Positions 1 to 13,705 are shown, counted from the stretch's first letter. The stretch: DNA of 64,000 nucleotides from Alisma plantago-aquatica (GCA_963693085.1 OY856413.1:749424056-749488055), one strand, 5' to 3'. Numbers and translations are program-made. Notes: generated by a model from the sequence alone, not told the origin.

Positions 1-540
1 ATGACCCAAATGGTCTCAAGACTGTTTGGAGGTCAAGGGTTGTGATGGATGGTTGGAGATCCAAGGGCTAAAAGTTGAATTACTTTCAATAATTCAGATG
101 ATGTATGGTTCCATGATTGAAATCCCTAAATCAATTTGATGATGGAAATCCTAATTGGTCCAATCAGTTTTGAGGTGGTTTGGAACCAAACGGTCTCAAG
201 ACCGTTTGAGATCAAACGGTCTCAAACCATTTGGAGGTCCTTTCGGTTTCAAGATCAATTCATCCAATCAGTTTCAAGGGAAGTTGTTCAAACGGTTTCA
301 ATGTATATTTGCTCAAACAGTTTCTAGGGCTAGATGCCCAAACGGTTTCAAAACAGCTTCAGACCAAACGGTTTGAGACCTAGAATGCCCAAACAGTTTC
401 AAAACCGTTTGGAGGGAAAACAGTTTCAAAACCATTTGGAGGGCAAACGGTTTCAAAACCGTTTGAAGGTTAAAAAGGGGCAAAACCGTTTGGAGGTTCA
501 AGGTACCCAAAACCATTTGGAGACTCAAGGTTATAAAAGA
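1..540. repeat. Block of CAAACGGT/ACCGTTTG inverted repeats inside the LTR
   Basis: Dense, degenerate copies of a 22-nt interrupted palindrome: 10-nt arms CAAACGGTYT and ARACCGTTTG around a 2-nt spacer, plus many half sites. The same motif fills 46580-46930, 48290-49330, 50680-50800 and 59690-60290 in other LTRs. The overlapping open frames on both strands are by-products of the repetition. Confidence 0.85.
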
Positions 541-1065
541 CCAATTGATTCCATAATTGATAATGATGATTATCAAAGATAAGTACAATGATTGAATCCC
601 TAAAGTACTTAGGTGATTAGTACATTTAAAGTGGTTAACCTTTAATGCTTATGAAAGAAGTAACTGAATACACTATGATAACCCTAGATGTATGTACTTG
701 AATAATGGGTTCATCCAACTTGATAAGTATGGAATAATTAGCATCCTAGAGAGGATGAGAGAGAGAGGAATTCATACATCCATAATGATCATGGAGTGAT
801 TAAGCGTCAATATTTTCAACATGTAATTAGGGTATAATCCTTGATAAAGAGATCATGAAACCCTAATTGAGAATGTTGATGGGCTCTAACCCTAATTCAG
901 GGCAATGTTAAATGAAACCCTAATCTAGGGTAATGGTATAACCCTAATCTAGGGTAATGATATGAGAAATCCCAATTCAGGGTAATATAATGAAAAACCC
1001 TAATTTAAGAGGATTCTTCATGAAACCCTAATTTGGGGAAAAGCTATAATAAATCCTAATCACGG

Positions 1066-1290
1066 GTGATATCATATGAAACCCTAATGTAGTGATGTGA
1101 TGTGAAATCCTAATCAAGGGTGATATCATATGAAACCCTAATGCAGTGATGTGATGTGAAATCCTAATCAAGGGTGATATCATATGAAACCCTAATGCAG
1201 TGATGACATGTGAAATCCTAATCAAGGGCGATATCATATGAAATTCTAATGCAGGAATGTGATGTGAAACCATGATCAATGGTGATGTCA
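1066..1290. repeat. 54-bp tandem repeat, about four copies
   Basis: The unit starts TGATATCATATGAAACCCTA and recurs at a 54-bp step with small differences, decaying at the right edge. Being a multiple of three it leaves the minus strand open with an 18-residue repeat (FHMISPLIRISHHITALG), which is a by-product and not evidence of a gene. It sits inside the LTR in a longer stretch rich in telomere-like AAACCCTAAT words (about 840-1640). Confidence 0.85.
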
Positions 1291-4212
1291 TATGAAACCT
1301 TAATATAGAAATGGGACGAGAGACTCTAATCCAGGGTGATGTTATGAAATGTTATATGCAACCTTACCCTAATATAGGGTGAAGATATGTAAACCCTAAG
1401 TTTGGGTTATAGTGTATGAAACCCTAAATTTTGGGTAATATGATGATAAACCATAACCCTAACTTTAGGCTATGCGTTGAGAAACCCTAATCTCAGATAA
1501 TGCTATGTGAAACCCTGATATAAAAGGATGATATGTGAAATTCTAATATAGAGTGATGTTATGTGAAACCCAAATATGGGGAGATTTTATGTAAACCCTA
1601 ATTGATAAAGATGGAAAACCCTATTACTAATAATGGAATAGTGATCAATAAATTGATAAGTGAAACACCTAAAAAGGTCAATAATAGATATATTTATATC
1701 AATAGTGCCATAACTCGAGATGAGTCCACATCATTGATACTGGTTACATATTTCAAATAAGTGATTTATGACCAATACATTACATAATAAATGTGATGAA
1801 CTGGTGCATAAAGTATTAGGATGGGAGATACTCTAATACAAGATAAGTTGATGAACTTAAAATAAAGGTGATGAGGGAAGTGATACATCAAGACATGATA
1901 GGTATCACATCCAGCACCTCATGATTGATACACCTTGATGTATTCTAAATCCAATATACTTGGATGATTAACACATGAAGTGTGCCATGTCAATCGTTAC
2001 AATGAGATGTAATGCACTTTGATAAGTGTAGGTCAGCATACCTTAAGAAAATGTTAAGCCAAGCTAATAAAGTATAATGTAATCATATCTTCGTAAATAT
2101 GAGAGAGGAACTTATATCTTGTGTTGATAATTCATTTAATGATAAGTGATGAGTATAAATAAGCATGATTGAATACTTATGTTATCAACGTTGGCTCCTA
2201 GCTATGTGGGGGCAATGAATTAGGGCTTGATCATCAATAATATGATCTTGAGAACCTAAATGGTTAGTAATGGAAAAACCTAACCCTAATGAAGGGTGAT
2301 GATATGTAAGAGAAATCCTAACCCTAAATAAGGGAATAGTGATGCTACTCTTACATTGCATAGTGCTGATATGTAATTGATATAACTGTTATCATGTAAT
2401 GATCATGCAGGCAATCATGAGATGATGAGCATAGCCAGGTATGAGCTATGATGTGTTAATTATTTAAATGCTTTATGGGCCTTGTGAACCATTACATGTA
2501 TTGTTGCCTAGTAAGAGGTAACAAGAGACTAATGGCCTTTGAGAGCCAAGTGAGATGCTTTTGTAGCAAGTATCATGTTTACCTTGGTTAGATGACCTGA
2601 AGGTATTAGTTACCTGATAATTGGTAACAAGTGTTCTTTGATGAACTAATGGTTTGAATACCCATAATCCATAATCATGATGATAAGATATTAAGGAATG
2701 AGGATGCTCATGATGTAACAAGGGATTAAGATCCCAATGTTCTATAAAGTTTTGCAAAGTACTTGATAGATGAATTATACTTTTCTTTGTAGCATTTGTC
2801 GTAATAATTCTTGTTTGAGAACTTGACTGATGCTAAAAGAATACGGTAATGCACATAATTAACCAAGTGGAATCTCATCATGTGGTGCCCTGGCCATATA
2901 ACCATCAGTGTCAGAATTTGCTGGATGGTGAAACGGGTTGCTCCACGGCATAACCCAGAATGCATATTTTTGAATATGTGGGGTGATGGATGAAAATATC
3001 CTTACACATTAATGGAGGAATTCATGTGAGATAAACATAAAATCTCTCCATCCTTCATTATATATATCGGGTTGGATGTATCACTAATCCCCCGATAACG
3101 AGATGGATGTATCACGAATCTCCCGATAATATTAATGCCAGATCGATGTGAGATAAACATGAAATCTCTCGATTGCGAAGAGAGTACATCCGCCACTGTA
3201 ACTCTATAGAGAAGTTACCAGTATACCCTAGAAAGCTATTTAGCAGAGACACAAGATGTCCTGCATTAAATCTCGTACTGATCGAGATAAGGGAGGTCAT
3301 GGTAGCCGACTCTTCCATTGACCTTGTATGGCACCGATTTTGACTTCGCAATGGTCGGTTGGAGTATGAGCGGCATACCTCATCTCCTCAGAGCATAAGT
3401 GTGATTGTAAAATATAATCAGTCGTATATCATGTTTGCTTAAGGATTGAATACAAAAATCATTGGCTGATGTTACATTTCTTTATGCATCTTAGTTGATA
3501 GATGATATATTTATGATTCCTTACATTCCTTGCAAAGCAGATAGATGATTTATAATCTACCATGGGTAGATGCAATGCTCTTCTTAAGAAAGAATATTAT
3601 CTTATTCTAAGCACACAATGATTAATACTACTGTTGATATAAAAGAACTCTTGCTCAACTTATTACAATTTATCTGCAATAATAATGTTTCTGGCAGAGA
3701 GTTATATCTCTCACTGGGACAATTTTCAATTGTCTCATCCCCGTGGAAACCAACTTTTTAGGTAGACGCATAAGAAGAGGCGAAAATCCTATTGCAGGGA
3801 AAGGACAGCAGCATCATCATCAGGGATAGCACTGACATCTCAGGTGGAGGCACTTGTTGTCATGTTTTGTATAGAAAGTCCTATGTGTCATCTCTGTACT
3901 CTCAGGTCCTCAGAGTTAGTAGATAGTTCTTTTATCATCGATATGAGATTTTGGCTTGAACGCCTCAAGGTTTATGTTGCTTATGTATAGTTTGACAAAA
4001 CAACTGTTGTATGTAATCCTCGAGAAGAAATGGTACAGGGTATGTACTTGTGAACCAGAATGTATATGTAATACTTTGGTTCTTGTTATAAGAGTTTTCA
4101 GGAATTGGATCTCTTTGCAAAAATGTTTTAATTTTTAGTTTTTTTCAGTAATCCTCTATTAATGATTGCTCCCACTTAGTTAATGATGTTTTGTTCGAAT
4201 GTTGCGTCATAA

Positions 4213-4436
4213 GAGGTATCTTATTTCGAGTCAAATCCTCTGATTTCGTCTAGGCAATCACATAGAATCTAGGCATCCTCGTAGACCGACTAGCGAGGCA
4301 GATGAAAATCTTGCCAGCCCCTGGGTTGTGATCCTTTTCAAGAAACCTCCATCTTTGGAAAATCTGCTAATAACTCCCTTGGGTTCTAAAGAGTATGTAA
4401 AATTTAATAGTTATTAGAGATTAAATGGAAAACCAT
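4213..4436. other. Short remnant between two LTRs, no gene
   Basis: Squeezed between the plus-strand LTR end and a minus-strand primer site. No coding similarity seen; it may hold pieces of the internal leaders of both elements. Confidence 0.4.
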
Positions 4437-4448
4437 GCTCTGATACCA
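4437..4448 (-). other. tRNA-Met primer binding site, minus strand
   Basis: Minus strand reads TGGTATCAGAGC, the complement of the 3' end of plant initiator tRNA-Met and the usual primer site of plant LTR retrotransposons. It lies 7 bases downstream (minus sense) of the proposed LTR end at 4456. Confidence 0.7.
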
Positions 4449-4455
4449 ATTATAA

Positions 4456-7371
4456 TGACCCCGCTTCCCAGTAACCCCCAATTATGGAAGACGAAGAATC
4501 TAGAGCCATTATCCCAAAACAAGATCAATGGTTTTGCAAATAATCAAAACTAATTAATAAATTCTACCAAAGACTAAGCTTAAATTTGGATAAAAAATTT
4601 CTTACTTATCACATACCTTTCAAAAGTAGGAATATGGAACTTCTACCCAATGTAGAGTTGTATCTAACTAAATCCTCCTTTATAAATTAACTTTATTCCT
4701 CACAAGTTCCACTTTACTATTTGTCCAATTTCAAATATTCCTAAAATTCCAACAGCCAAAACGTCAGTCAGTATAAATGAATATACCGGTATGTGGTGAC
4801 AACCAAAATATTGCACATATGTTCTAACAACTTAATCACATCAAATAGTTGTTAACAATGCAAGATTACATTTTTCAATATGACTTCCCAACTATTTTTA
4901 CTCATACTCTGGGATACCCTCTCTTAGGGTTTAGTCCTTGAAAGGGACTTTAAGGCTACCTTCTCCATCCTTAGATTGGTACCTGGGGTCACCTCTCTGG
5001 GTGCCCAATGGTCTTCCTTCTGGGGCTTGACCACATATGACCTTCCCTTCGGGGCTTGGTCTCTTATCATACATACATAGATGGTATGTAGGTTTGGGCA
5101 AGTCATATATATACTTAAATTGTGATAATCATATTCACTTTAAAGATTGCATAAATAAAAGCATCCAAACAGTTTATTTCATGAAATCGATAAAATGTCG
5201 AGAAAAACACCAAGAAACTTAAAGCACGTATTCATAATTAAACACATACCTTATTTGGAAATTTTACAAGAAATAAGCACAATCCAATCCAATCAGGTAA
5301 TCCAAACAACCAATCAAGTACTCACACACAAGTACAATTGAATCCTAAAAAGCATGTATCATCTAATTACTACATACTCATCATGAACTCACTTTATTGA
5401 CTTGTGGATCCCTCTTAGGGTTTTCTAAGTTGAAATATGATTTCTTTAGGATTCTTTAGATCTATTTCTCAACTTTGCCTTTTTATGTCTACAAAACCCT
5501 AAAACAACATTTCTATGTTTGAAACCCAAATTACTCATCTATTCATATTAAAGCCTCTTTATCATCAAATTGGATTAGGATCATCCTAATATCATCTCAT
5601 ACAAAGGATCTCGAAATGTAACTCATTAAAAGTCATTAACACCTAAATTAGATTTTCTATGCCCATTAATGCACTTTATTCATATGAAACCCTAAATTTA
5701 CCAATTAAGCACATGGATCATCTACTTAGACATCAAAATGCCTTTTATTAACAACATGTTAATATGCTCATAGAACATCCACATTCATCTTCTCAATTTC
5801 ATAGAACATCAAATTAGTGTTTTTCTTAGTTATAAAGCATTAAGAATAGCAACTTTAGATACTTTTTGAACTATGATTACATTCAGGCTCTAACCCTATT
5901 TTTATTGCAATGTACATAACTTTCTAATCAAATTTCATGTATTACATGTCCCCATCTGATTTACCATTAATTAGATATGAATTTTACTAAATAATCACTT
6001 TCTAGCTAATGGGAGCTTGCCATCTCAGCAAGACAACTCGGGTCCCACCCACGCCACCTGGACTGGGCCCACCAATCAGGCCTTGCCATCTCAGCACAAC
6101 CTACTGATTAGGACGTGCGCTCGCACTATCAAAAATAAAATGAAAAGACCAGCATGCCCTTACCTGAATAATGTCAACTCAAGGGTAGGAGGGTAAAAGC
6201 TCACTTGATCATCTTCTACCTTGACCCAACTCCAAACATTGAGAGGATGGTCAACTCCTTTGTTGACTTTGAGCTCCAAAGCCTCTGCATGTGAACCAAA
6301 GGCAGAGGAAGTGTCACCTTATCTTGCCGAACTCAAAGGACTCGCCAATTCCGCACTTGCCTCACGCCGCCGTCAGGATGACACCACTCCAGATCTTGTC
6401 AGAGTTGCTCTGAGATGACAACAAAGGTTGAAATGGATTCTTCAATTAGTGATAGAAAAATGATTATGGAATCCTTCTGAACTCGCGAGGGTAGTTTTTA
6501 GATGTGTTGGTACCGCGAAGTACCCCCCTATATAGGGTAAGGTATCGGCTCCCCTGAGATTGAGGACTCCTAGGTTTCATCACGAAACCCCATGAATCTT
6601 AGGATGGATGGGTTCGAGAAGGTCTCCCGAAGACATTGGGACTAATCCCAGCTCTTCTCGTCTCCTTTCTCATGATAAAATCGCAAATAAAAATCATCCA
6701 AAATGTTCTCTAGTTTAGGTCTTCTATTGCGACCAACGGTCTGTGTCATGTGGGTTCTTAGAAAATGAGCATGTGGGTTCTTAGAAAATAGAAATCCAAT
6801 TCTATTACCAGTGCAACATTTAATATGATTAATGGATTATCCATGTACTTTAGGAAAACTTGCAAAAACCATATCTCTCTCCTCGTTTATCCTTTTTCAT
6901 CCAAATTTTAGGGAAGTCTTGTATTAGCATTATCTACTCATACCCCAAGTTTGAGTCCCAAACTCAAAAGGAAAGATGTGTTTTCTTTACATGCAAGTTA
7001 TTATATGTTAAAGCTTAGTTTATTAATATTTTCTCTTTCTTTCACTTTTATCTTCTTTAATTGGATTCCTTGTATCACAAGAAATCATATGGATTTGAAA
7101 TCCACTTCTTGATGAATAAACTCTTAGCCTTCTAGATAATTTCACATAATTCTTTAACATTAACTTAATTACTCTTATTAATAGATTCCTATTCCTCATT
7201 ATTCTCTTTTAACTATATTGGGCTTATTATTCAACAAGGCCCAGGAAGACAAAGGAAATACTGTAAAGGAAATCCATTCGATTCACATAAATCATACAAT
7301 TTCATAATCACACATTTTATTGGAGAAATTGCATTTCAAACCATTCAAGTCCAATAATCAGGGTTGTAACA
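4456..7371 (-). mobile_element. Probable LTR of an unidentified gypsy-type family
   Basis: On the minus strand the segment would start TGTTACAACCCTG (7371) and end GCGGGGTCA (4456), next to a tRNA-Met primer site, so it would be a 5' LTR of about 2.9 kb. The TG...CA ends and primer site are seen; the upstream boundary is inferred only from its resemblance to the TGTAACACCCCTG starts of other LTRs here. A minus-strand TATA box lies near 6530. No second LTR or coding region of this element is in the window, and small open frames inside match nothing. Confidence 0.45.
6528..6541 (-). promoter_or_regulatory. Candidate TATA box of the minus-strand LTR
   Basis: CCCCTATATAGGG, itself nearly palindromic, stands in a GC-richer local context. 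It lies about 840 bases into the proposed LTR, which would suit a U3 promoter firing toward the primer site. Position and motif only. Confidence 0.35.
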
Positions 7372-8382
7372 TCTTATGTTTACACTTTTGTGTTGTTCAA
7401 GGTTAGGCTTTTGTTGGGTCTTGTTGATCCAAATGAAGGGCTCCATTGTTAGTATGATGCCCTTATTTTTGGCATGATTTGTGAGGTTCATGATGGATGA
7501 ATGAACCTCTAAGCAAAAGAAATCATATAGTCCCTCCTTTAAAGTACAAAAAAACAAAATAACCATCCACAACATTTTACTTGGACATAACCAAAACATG
7601 TAATGTAGGTGCATGAAGCATTACAAACCATTGTTATTATTCAAAGTAATAGAAGGATATATCATGTAATTACGTAAATAAACATACCTATGATTAAAAT
7701 ATAAATTTGGTCTTATAGAAAGGTTTGTATTTGTTGCTCTGAACCCATTCTAAACCAGCATATCAGTATGACAAAGGTCCAACACTCATTCATGTTTAAA
7801 AGTTAAGGCTAATTCTCATCCTTTTCCTAAATAGAGGATAATGGTTGTCTAAGGCCATTCATCTATTATCCAAACAGAGAGTATGAATGAAGCTTATACT
7901 TTCTCAATATCACCAACATAAACCCTTAGCTTTGAGCATGGAAGTTTCCCTTGATCTCACATTCAACCACCAAAAGAAACCATATAAGGATCCATTGGGT
8001 AGTGGGATGGTGATAGACGTTGCAGTAGAACAACAACAAATTGTCATGTTAACCCTCTGACATGATCTCCCTAGTAATGATGTTTTCAAAAATAAAGGGG
8101 TAGTGAGAAATATATTTCCACCTATGAGATTGTGTGGTTCCCTTTTGTGAAGACAATGCACATCCCTATGAATGGTCTACACATGTGTGTGGCTATTAAG
8201 GTCTTCAAATGTAAGTGTGTGCTACATTTACAGTTATACTCATTGATGTGGATGGGTGTGAACTCAATAGGGATGGACGACATTGGTTCTATGGGGTGCT
8301 ATCTCTGTTTCTCAGTCTCTCTCCCACTACCTCTGCGGTGACTGTGGTTTCTAAGTTTGGGTTTCATTAATAGGAGTGGTCT

Positions 8383-8385
<3 letters not shown>
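7372..8385. other. Unclassified stretch, no gene recognised
   Basis: AT-rich DNA with short open frames (7345-7614 and 7910-8161 minus, 8132-8341 plus) that lack recognisable motifs. Nothing supports a gene or an element boundary. Confidence 0.4.

Positions 8386-8475
<90 letters not shown>
8386..8475. repeat. (TA)n microsatellite
   Basis: Uninterrupted TA dinucleotides of about 90 bp directly abutting the left end of a MITE. Confidence 0.97.
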
Positions 8476-8479
<4 letters not shown>

Positions 8480-8866
8480 AGGATAGCATTCACTCAAGTG
8501 TATTCGGAGCAGAATACACTCAAGTAGTTTTCCAAGATGCAATATTTTTTAAAATATAATCTATTGACCTTCTTAAACATCATGTGAATAGCTCATATAT
8601 AAAATTGGAACCCATTTGGACATTTACAGGTCATCTTATGAAGACTACAAAAGTTATGCATTTCAAATTAGTTTTGTGCGTTGATTTTGTTACCCTCAGA
8701 TGAGTGACTTATACTCATCCGAATGAGCTCAAAATTTTTATGTAGCCTAATTATAGTGTAACAATGAAGATCAATGGTTTACATTTTACAAAAAAAAATC
8801 TTGATATGCAAAGACCGCTTGAGTGTAGCGTGCGATCTGTACACTCGAGTATATTCTAGCCTGACT
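8476..8866 (+). mobile_element. MITE copy 1, about 391 bp
   Basis: Non-coding, with imperfect terminal inverted repeats: left AGTCAGGATAGCATTCACTC; right end, read inverted, AGTCAGGCTAGAATATACTC. Inside are the conserved words TTTGTGCGTTGATTTTGTTAC and ACTCATCCGAATGAGCTCAA. Two related copies lie at 38471-38864 (inverted) and 38957-39352 (same sense). It is bounded left by (TA)n and right by (CT)n(TA)n. No transposase is present, so it would be non-autonomous; the superfamily is not clear. Confidence 0.8.
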
Positions 8867-8889
8867 CTCTCTCTCTCTCTCTCTCTCTC

Positions 8890-8962
<73 letters not shown>
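8867..8962. repeat. (CT)n(TA)n compound microsatellite
   Basis: CT dinucleotides directly follow the MITE right end, then GT and a TA run of about 70 bp to ATGCAATA. Confidence 0.95.
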
Positions 8963-8965
<3 letters not shown>

Positions 8966-9082
8966 ATATAGTATCATGTTTTAGATCTAGTATAAGTAAT
9001 ATATTAACTATGACCAAGATTATTTAATTATAACTATGTTTATATAATCATTAAGTAAATATTTTGAATCTCCTATTCTTCA

Positions 9083-9307
9083 AGTTCACATCCCTAACCT
9101 GGGTTATGCCTTAACCCTAGATGTTTTGCTTAATAAAGTTGATTAGATTCTTGCCCTTATTTCTTGAAAAGTAATTAAGGCTCAAGAGGAACTTATGTTT
9201 CAATTTTAGTCCTTTTTGAATAATGTTGAAATAATGTTTTGCTTGTTTTGGACTAAAGTGCATGCATGATACAATATATCTTGAATATTGCATTGTGGTG
9301 ATGTTTG
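9083..9307 (+). mobile_element. 5' end fragment of a second long LTR
   Basis: The sequence CACATCCCTAACCTGGGTTA and what follows matches the first 220 bases of the LTR that starts at 47086 (CATCCCTGACTTGGGTTATG), including 'ttttgcttaat', 'aagctc...aggaacttatgttt' and 'tagtcctttttgaa'. It ends abruptly where a different LTR begins at 9308, suggesting a later insertion into this LTR. The remainder was not found to the right. Confidence 0.6.
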
Positions 9308-12300
9308 TGTCACACCCCTGACCTGGGTTTTGGGATAACCCTAGAAGCTTTTCCTAAGTATATTTCTTAAAACTTTGTCTTAATCCTTTGAATAGTAATT
9401 TAGACTTAAGGAGAGTTTAATTCTCAATTTTGAACTTATTGCAAATTGTTTGTGCCTTATATGATAGTTTTGGTAAAGATTGCAATTTAACCAAATGTAG
9501 GATTTATGTGTAGATTATAACCTTTAGAGTGTTACTTCTCTCTCTTAGCATCATATAGTGGAGAGAGAAAGAAGGGGGAACCTTGTTTGAGTCTTGGTTG
9601 AATGATAGCACTCATTGTGGTGAAAGAACTAAAGAAGTATTGAGTGTTTTGAGCCTAAATCTGGTTGTGCTGAGTTATGAAGTATATATGGGAATGCCTA
9701 TCGGCTTGGAAGACATAGAGGAGGTCCCATATTGGTTTACCATCCTTTTGAAAGTACTCATCTCAAGCTAAGCACCTCAAGTAATTGAAGCATATTGGTT
9801 TAGATGTTCCTTGAAAAAGTCGTATCGATTTGCTCACTAAGTGATATTGGGTTGTGATATCTTTTCAAGCAAGATACCCAATGGTCGATATCTTATCAAT
9901 GGATTATCCTTATGAGTTTTGCATGGAAAGATAATTATGGATGCATGAATGCACCATGCATGGACACATGTCACCTAAGTACATATGGTGATGATACTTC
10001 ACAAACACTCTCTCTCTTGAACCTCAACTATATAAGCCTCTCTTTTTACCTACAAGTGAAACTTTTGACTTTCATATCATCCTTTTCTTGGAGGAAGACC
10101 ATATAAGCTTGAGGAATAGGAAGGAGATCGAGCATCTTGCCTAAGGTTAAGCCATGGTCATCTTCAACCTTGGGTGGACTATGCTTCTCGGGTCATGGTT
10201 CATTTCTTTCTTTTTTTCTTCACCAAGTTATTAACTATGGTATCTTCTTTCATATAGAAGTGTTGTGATCGAGTCTTGGACTTTTTGATAAGTCATCTTC
10301 AACCTTGGGAATGTGGATGTTTGCAGCTTGAAGCTCTTGTGGTTGATCTTGCAGTGGGTTATTTAACTTGAATTCAACTCTATTATTATTCACCTTCTTT
10401 CATGCAATACTTGATGATTCCTTTTCAATTTCAACCTTCCTTGATTGAATGATGATTTTATGAGATCTAATGGATATATGGGGTTGTTGTCCATGAACCA
10501 AAGTGTTAATGGACAAAGGGCTGAAGCTTGAAGATGATGGAATCATCTTTGCACAAACCGATATTATCTTAGGGAACTCTTAACTAACATGGTGATATGT
10601 AATGGGAAACTTATACACTAGAAGTCCTAACTTCTTACCGGTTTGTTACATGTAAAGGACCATTGATCTTTTAGTTGTCTAACTTGTCATCTAAAGCAAA
10701 AGACGAGGGCATACTGATATCCTAAAGGTAACTAAGTTGACACACACTTTCCCTATGATATGGATGGCCGTCATGACTTGTGATGCCTAAAAAAGATATG
10801 TTGTTGATCCGTAAGGACCTAGAAGAAGCTAGGCTGATATGCTTGACACCATTAAAATGATATGCCTTAATGACACTAGCTCGTCATGACCAAGAAAATG
10901 TCTTGTAAGATGGAGTATCAAACCATGATGCCTTAGTTGAGTATAGAGGCCAACATGGACAACCCTAACCCTAGTAATCTGATACACTCACAAACTGATA
11001 CCCCTCTAGCCCGACACACCATGTTGAAGTATGGACAACACATTCCTTGTAGTCATGGTCGACACACCAAGTAGTGGTGAGGCCGATATCACTAGGTGAT
11101 AGCAATGACCGATACACAAAGGGATAGCTAGGCCGACACATTAGATAGTACACTATGGCCGATACCCTAAGAGTTAGGGTGGCCAATACGCTAAAGTGAG
11201 GTCAAGTTGTGATGTCTATGTGAGGTGAAAATATTTTGCTAAATTATAAAGGAGGTGGTGCACCAAGGTATGGTGAAGGCAATTCACTAAATCTGATTCA
11301 AGGCCGATATCACCCTAAGCACCTCACAACCGATAACACCCTAAGCACCTCTAAACCAATACCTCTTTGAGGTTCCATGGCCGACACAAATGAGGAGTGT
11401 CATGGCCGGTACATGTTCCTTGGCCGACAGAAGTAGATGTGTCTAGGCCGAAACAAGTGAATGTGTCTAGGCCAACCAAGGATTAGAGTGAAGGCCGATA
11501 CACCTTGATGAGTATAGGTTGATACACCTTGGTGAGTGTAGGCTGATACACCTTGAATGTAATCTATGAATACACTATGAAGTAATGATATGGATACACT
11601 TTAATAAGTGGAGGCTGATAAACCGTAAAAAGGATTAAATCAATGTAATATGCATGTTGAATTCGATATCCTAGTAAGGATAAGAGAGAAACTTGTATTA
11701 CTCATATGAGAAAGGTAATACTTCATGTTCATAATCAATTGATGATATTTGATAAAGTATGCTTGAACACTTATGGAAATAATATAACTCTTATGATGCG
11801 AATTAAGGTTTGATTGATAAATATGCAATTAAAAACCTAAATTGGCTACAAGGGGAAACCCTAACCCTAATTATGAGAGGGTTGCAATTTGAATAATTCT
11901 CTTTATGGCATGGTCATGATATTTACTTGATATTTCATTTACTAAGAAATCCTAACCATGCAGGTATTGTGAAGTAATGAGCTTAACTAGGTATGAGCTA
12001 TGATGAAATAGCATTATAAAGATTATATAAGCCCTTGTGAGCCATGTGATATACTTGTACAACAAGTATGATATATATATGGGTCTGATGACCTAGAAAT
12101 GATTGTTTCCTGGTAAAAGGTGACACTACTCCATAATTAACTGAGGGTTTGATACCCAACACATGTGATCAAGATAATGATAATGTTGAAGGGATGAGAT
12201 TCTCAATAAAGTGTTCAGGGGATTGAGATCCCAAGATGAGGGTAACAAGATGTGTTCCAATTGATACAAGATTCCTTGAAAAATATGTTACACCTATCTA

Positions 12301-13705
12301 TGTAGAATTTATTTATAATTCATTCTTGTAACTTGATTGATGCTAAAAGAAGTAGTAATGCACTTAACCTATCAAGTGAACTAAAAATGTATACTTGCCC
12401 TGGCCATAGATCCATTCATTGTCAGGATTTGTTGAATGGCGACACGAGTTTATTTGGAGTGCGTATTATTGAATATGCGGGGTGCAAGTTGAGGTATATC
12501 TTTGTATCCTTAACTAACATGATTGGATATGGGTCATACCCTGAATGTTAGGATTTTCTTTGAGTCATACCCTAACAAAAGTGTGGTTGTACTGTGACTC
12601 AATAAACAATCAAGATTGGTTACAGACCATACCTTGATATAATCAAGATTGATTACGGGTCATACCCTGATTAGGGAACAACTACAGGTTGTATCTATCT
12701 ATAGATGAGTCTATATACCCAGGCTAGATAATTGTAGTTTGACTCATAATGTCACTGCCAGTAATCTCGTACTAACTGAGAAAGGAGAGGTCATGGAGTC
12801 TGGCTCTTCCATGGACCTTGTATGGAACTGATGTTACTTAGAAGTGATCAGTTGGAGCATGAGCAGTATATCTTATCTCTTCAGGGTATATGATTGATTG
12901 TTAAAAGATGTAATCACCCATCTAGCATTTTTGCTTAAGGATCAAATACGAAACATTGAATGAGGCTGCAATTAATTTTATATGTCTTAGTTGATAAATG
13001 CTATACATGTTCTTCACATTCCTTATAAAAATAATTAGATGATCTATTGCTCAGTCATAGTTATTTTAACTACTTAAGTGGTAAAGATTGATCTACTCTG
13101 CATATAACAAATAGTTATACCTTTTTAATTCAATAAAGGTTTCTTCTGCTCTCTTTCATAAGATTTATCTGTGATGATAATATTGTTGGATGAGGATTAT
13201 ATCTCCCACTGAGATATGGATCTCACCATGTGTGTTTTCACACTTTTTAGGTGGATGTGCATGAGGAGGTAGAGATCGTGTAGTAGAGAGCAGGCAACAG
13301 CAGCAAGGATAGTAGTAACAACTCAGGTTGAGAGTGTTATTTTATGTCTTATAGATATAGAGTCATATGTGTTATCCATGTACTATCAAGTCCTTTAGGA
13401 GATAGTGTGTAAACAATTTTATAATCGATCTGAGATTTTGTCTAGGACACTTTGATGAATGATGTTGCTTTTTTATATATTTTGGTAATGCAACTAATAT
13501 TTCATATTCTTACGAGATGATGGAACAATGTATAAAGTGAACCATGATGTATATATGGCTTGGTTCTTTCTGTAAAGAGTTTCCAGGTAGTGGATCTCAT
13601 GCTAAAAATATTTTAATTTTTAGTGATTTTTGTAAATCCGTTGCTAATGGTTATTTTCATGTAGTTTTATGCGATAATGCTATCGGTTTGAAAGTGGTCG
13701 TCACA
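9308..13705 (+). repeat. 5' LTR (4.4 kb)
   Basis: Starts TGTCACACCCCTGACC and ends CGTCACA, five bases before the primer site. The start matches the 3' LTR start at 18456 (TGTAACACCCCTGACG). It shares the LTR landmark order of the other copies: CATGCAGGT near 11960, TGATGCTAAAAGAA near 12340, CCCTGGCCATAG near 12400. Small open frames inside have no recognisable product. Confidence 0.85.
10965..11560. repeat. Block of CCGATA-type short repeats in the LTR
   Basis: Degenerate copies of GGCCGATA(T/C)(C/A) and variants CCGACACA recur every 15-40 bases, mixed with 'ccctaagcacct' and 'cacctt' words. It lies about 1.7-2.3 kb into the LTR. A related CCGATATC block is in the solo LTR at 31130-31530. 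GATATC and GGCC are themselves 6- and 4-nt palindromes. Confidence 0.75.

Larger units (their letters stand above)
1..4212 (+). mobile_element. Long LTR of a Tekay-like gypsy element, 5' truncated by window edge
   Basis: Non-coding. It shares an ordered set of landmarks with the other long LTRs here: an inverted-repeat block, AAACCCTAAT-rich repeats, a 'catgcaggc...gagcatagccaggtatgagctatgatg' type segment near 2405-2450, 'tgatgctaaaagaa' near 2830, 'ccctggccata' near 2888, and a TTTTTAGGTAGACGC segment near 3756. The last 150 bases align loosely with the 3' end of the complete LTR at 9308-13705, ending CGTCATA. A decayed copy of the tRNA-Met primer site (AGGTATC) follows near 4213-4222, so it was probably a 5' LTR whose internal region is lost. 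The LTR start lies before the window. Confidence 0.7.

Noticed and set aside
1028..1291. Minus-strand protein with 18-residue repeats
   Set aside because: A by-product of a 54-bp LTR tandem repeat.
7910..8161. Minus-strand open frame of 83 codons
   Set aside because: No recognisable domain and no supporting context.
8299..8977. Open frames rich in Ile-Tyr (and similar at 39281-39484)
   Set aside because: They are translations of (TA)n and (CT)n microsatellites, not genes.
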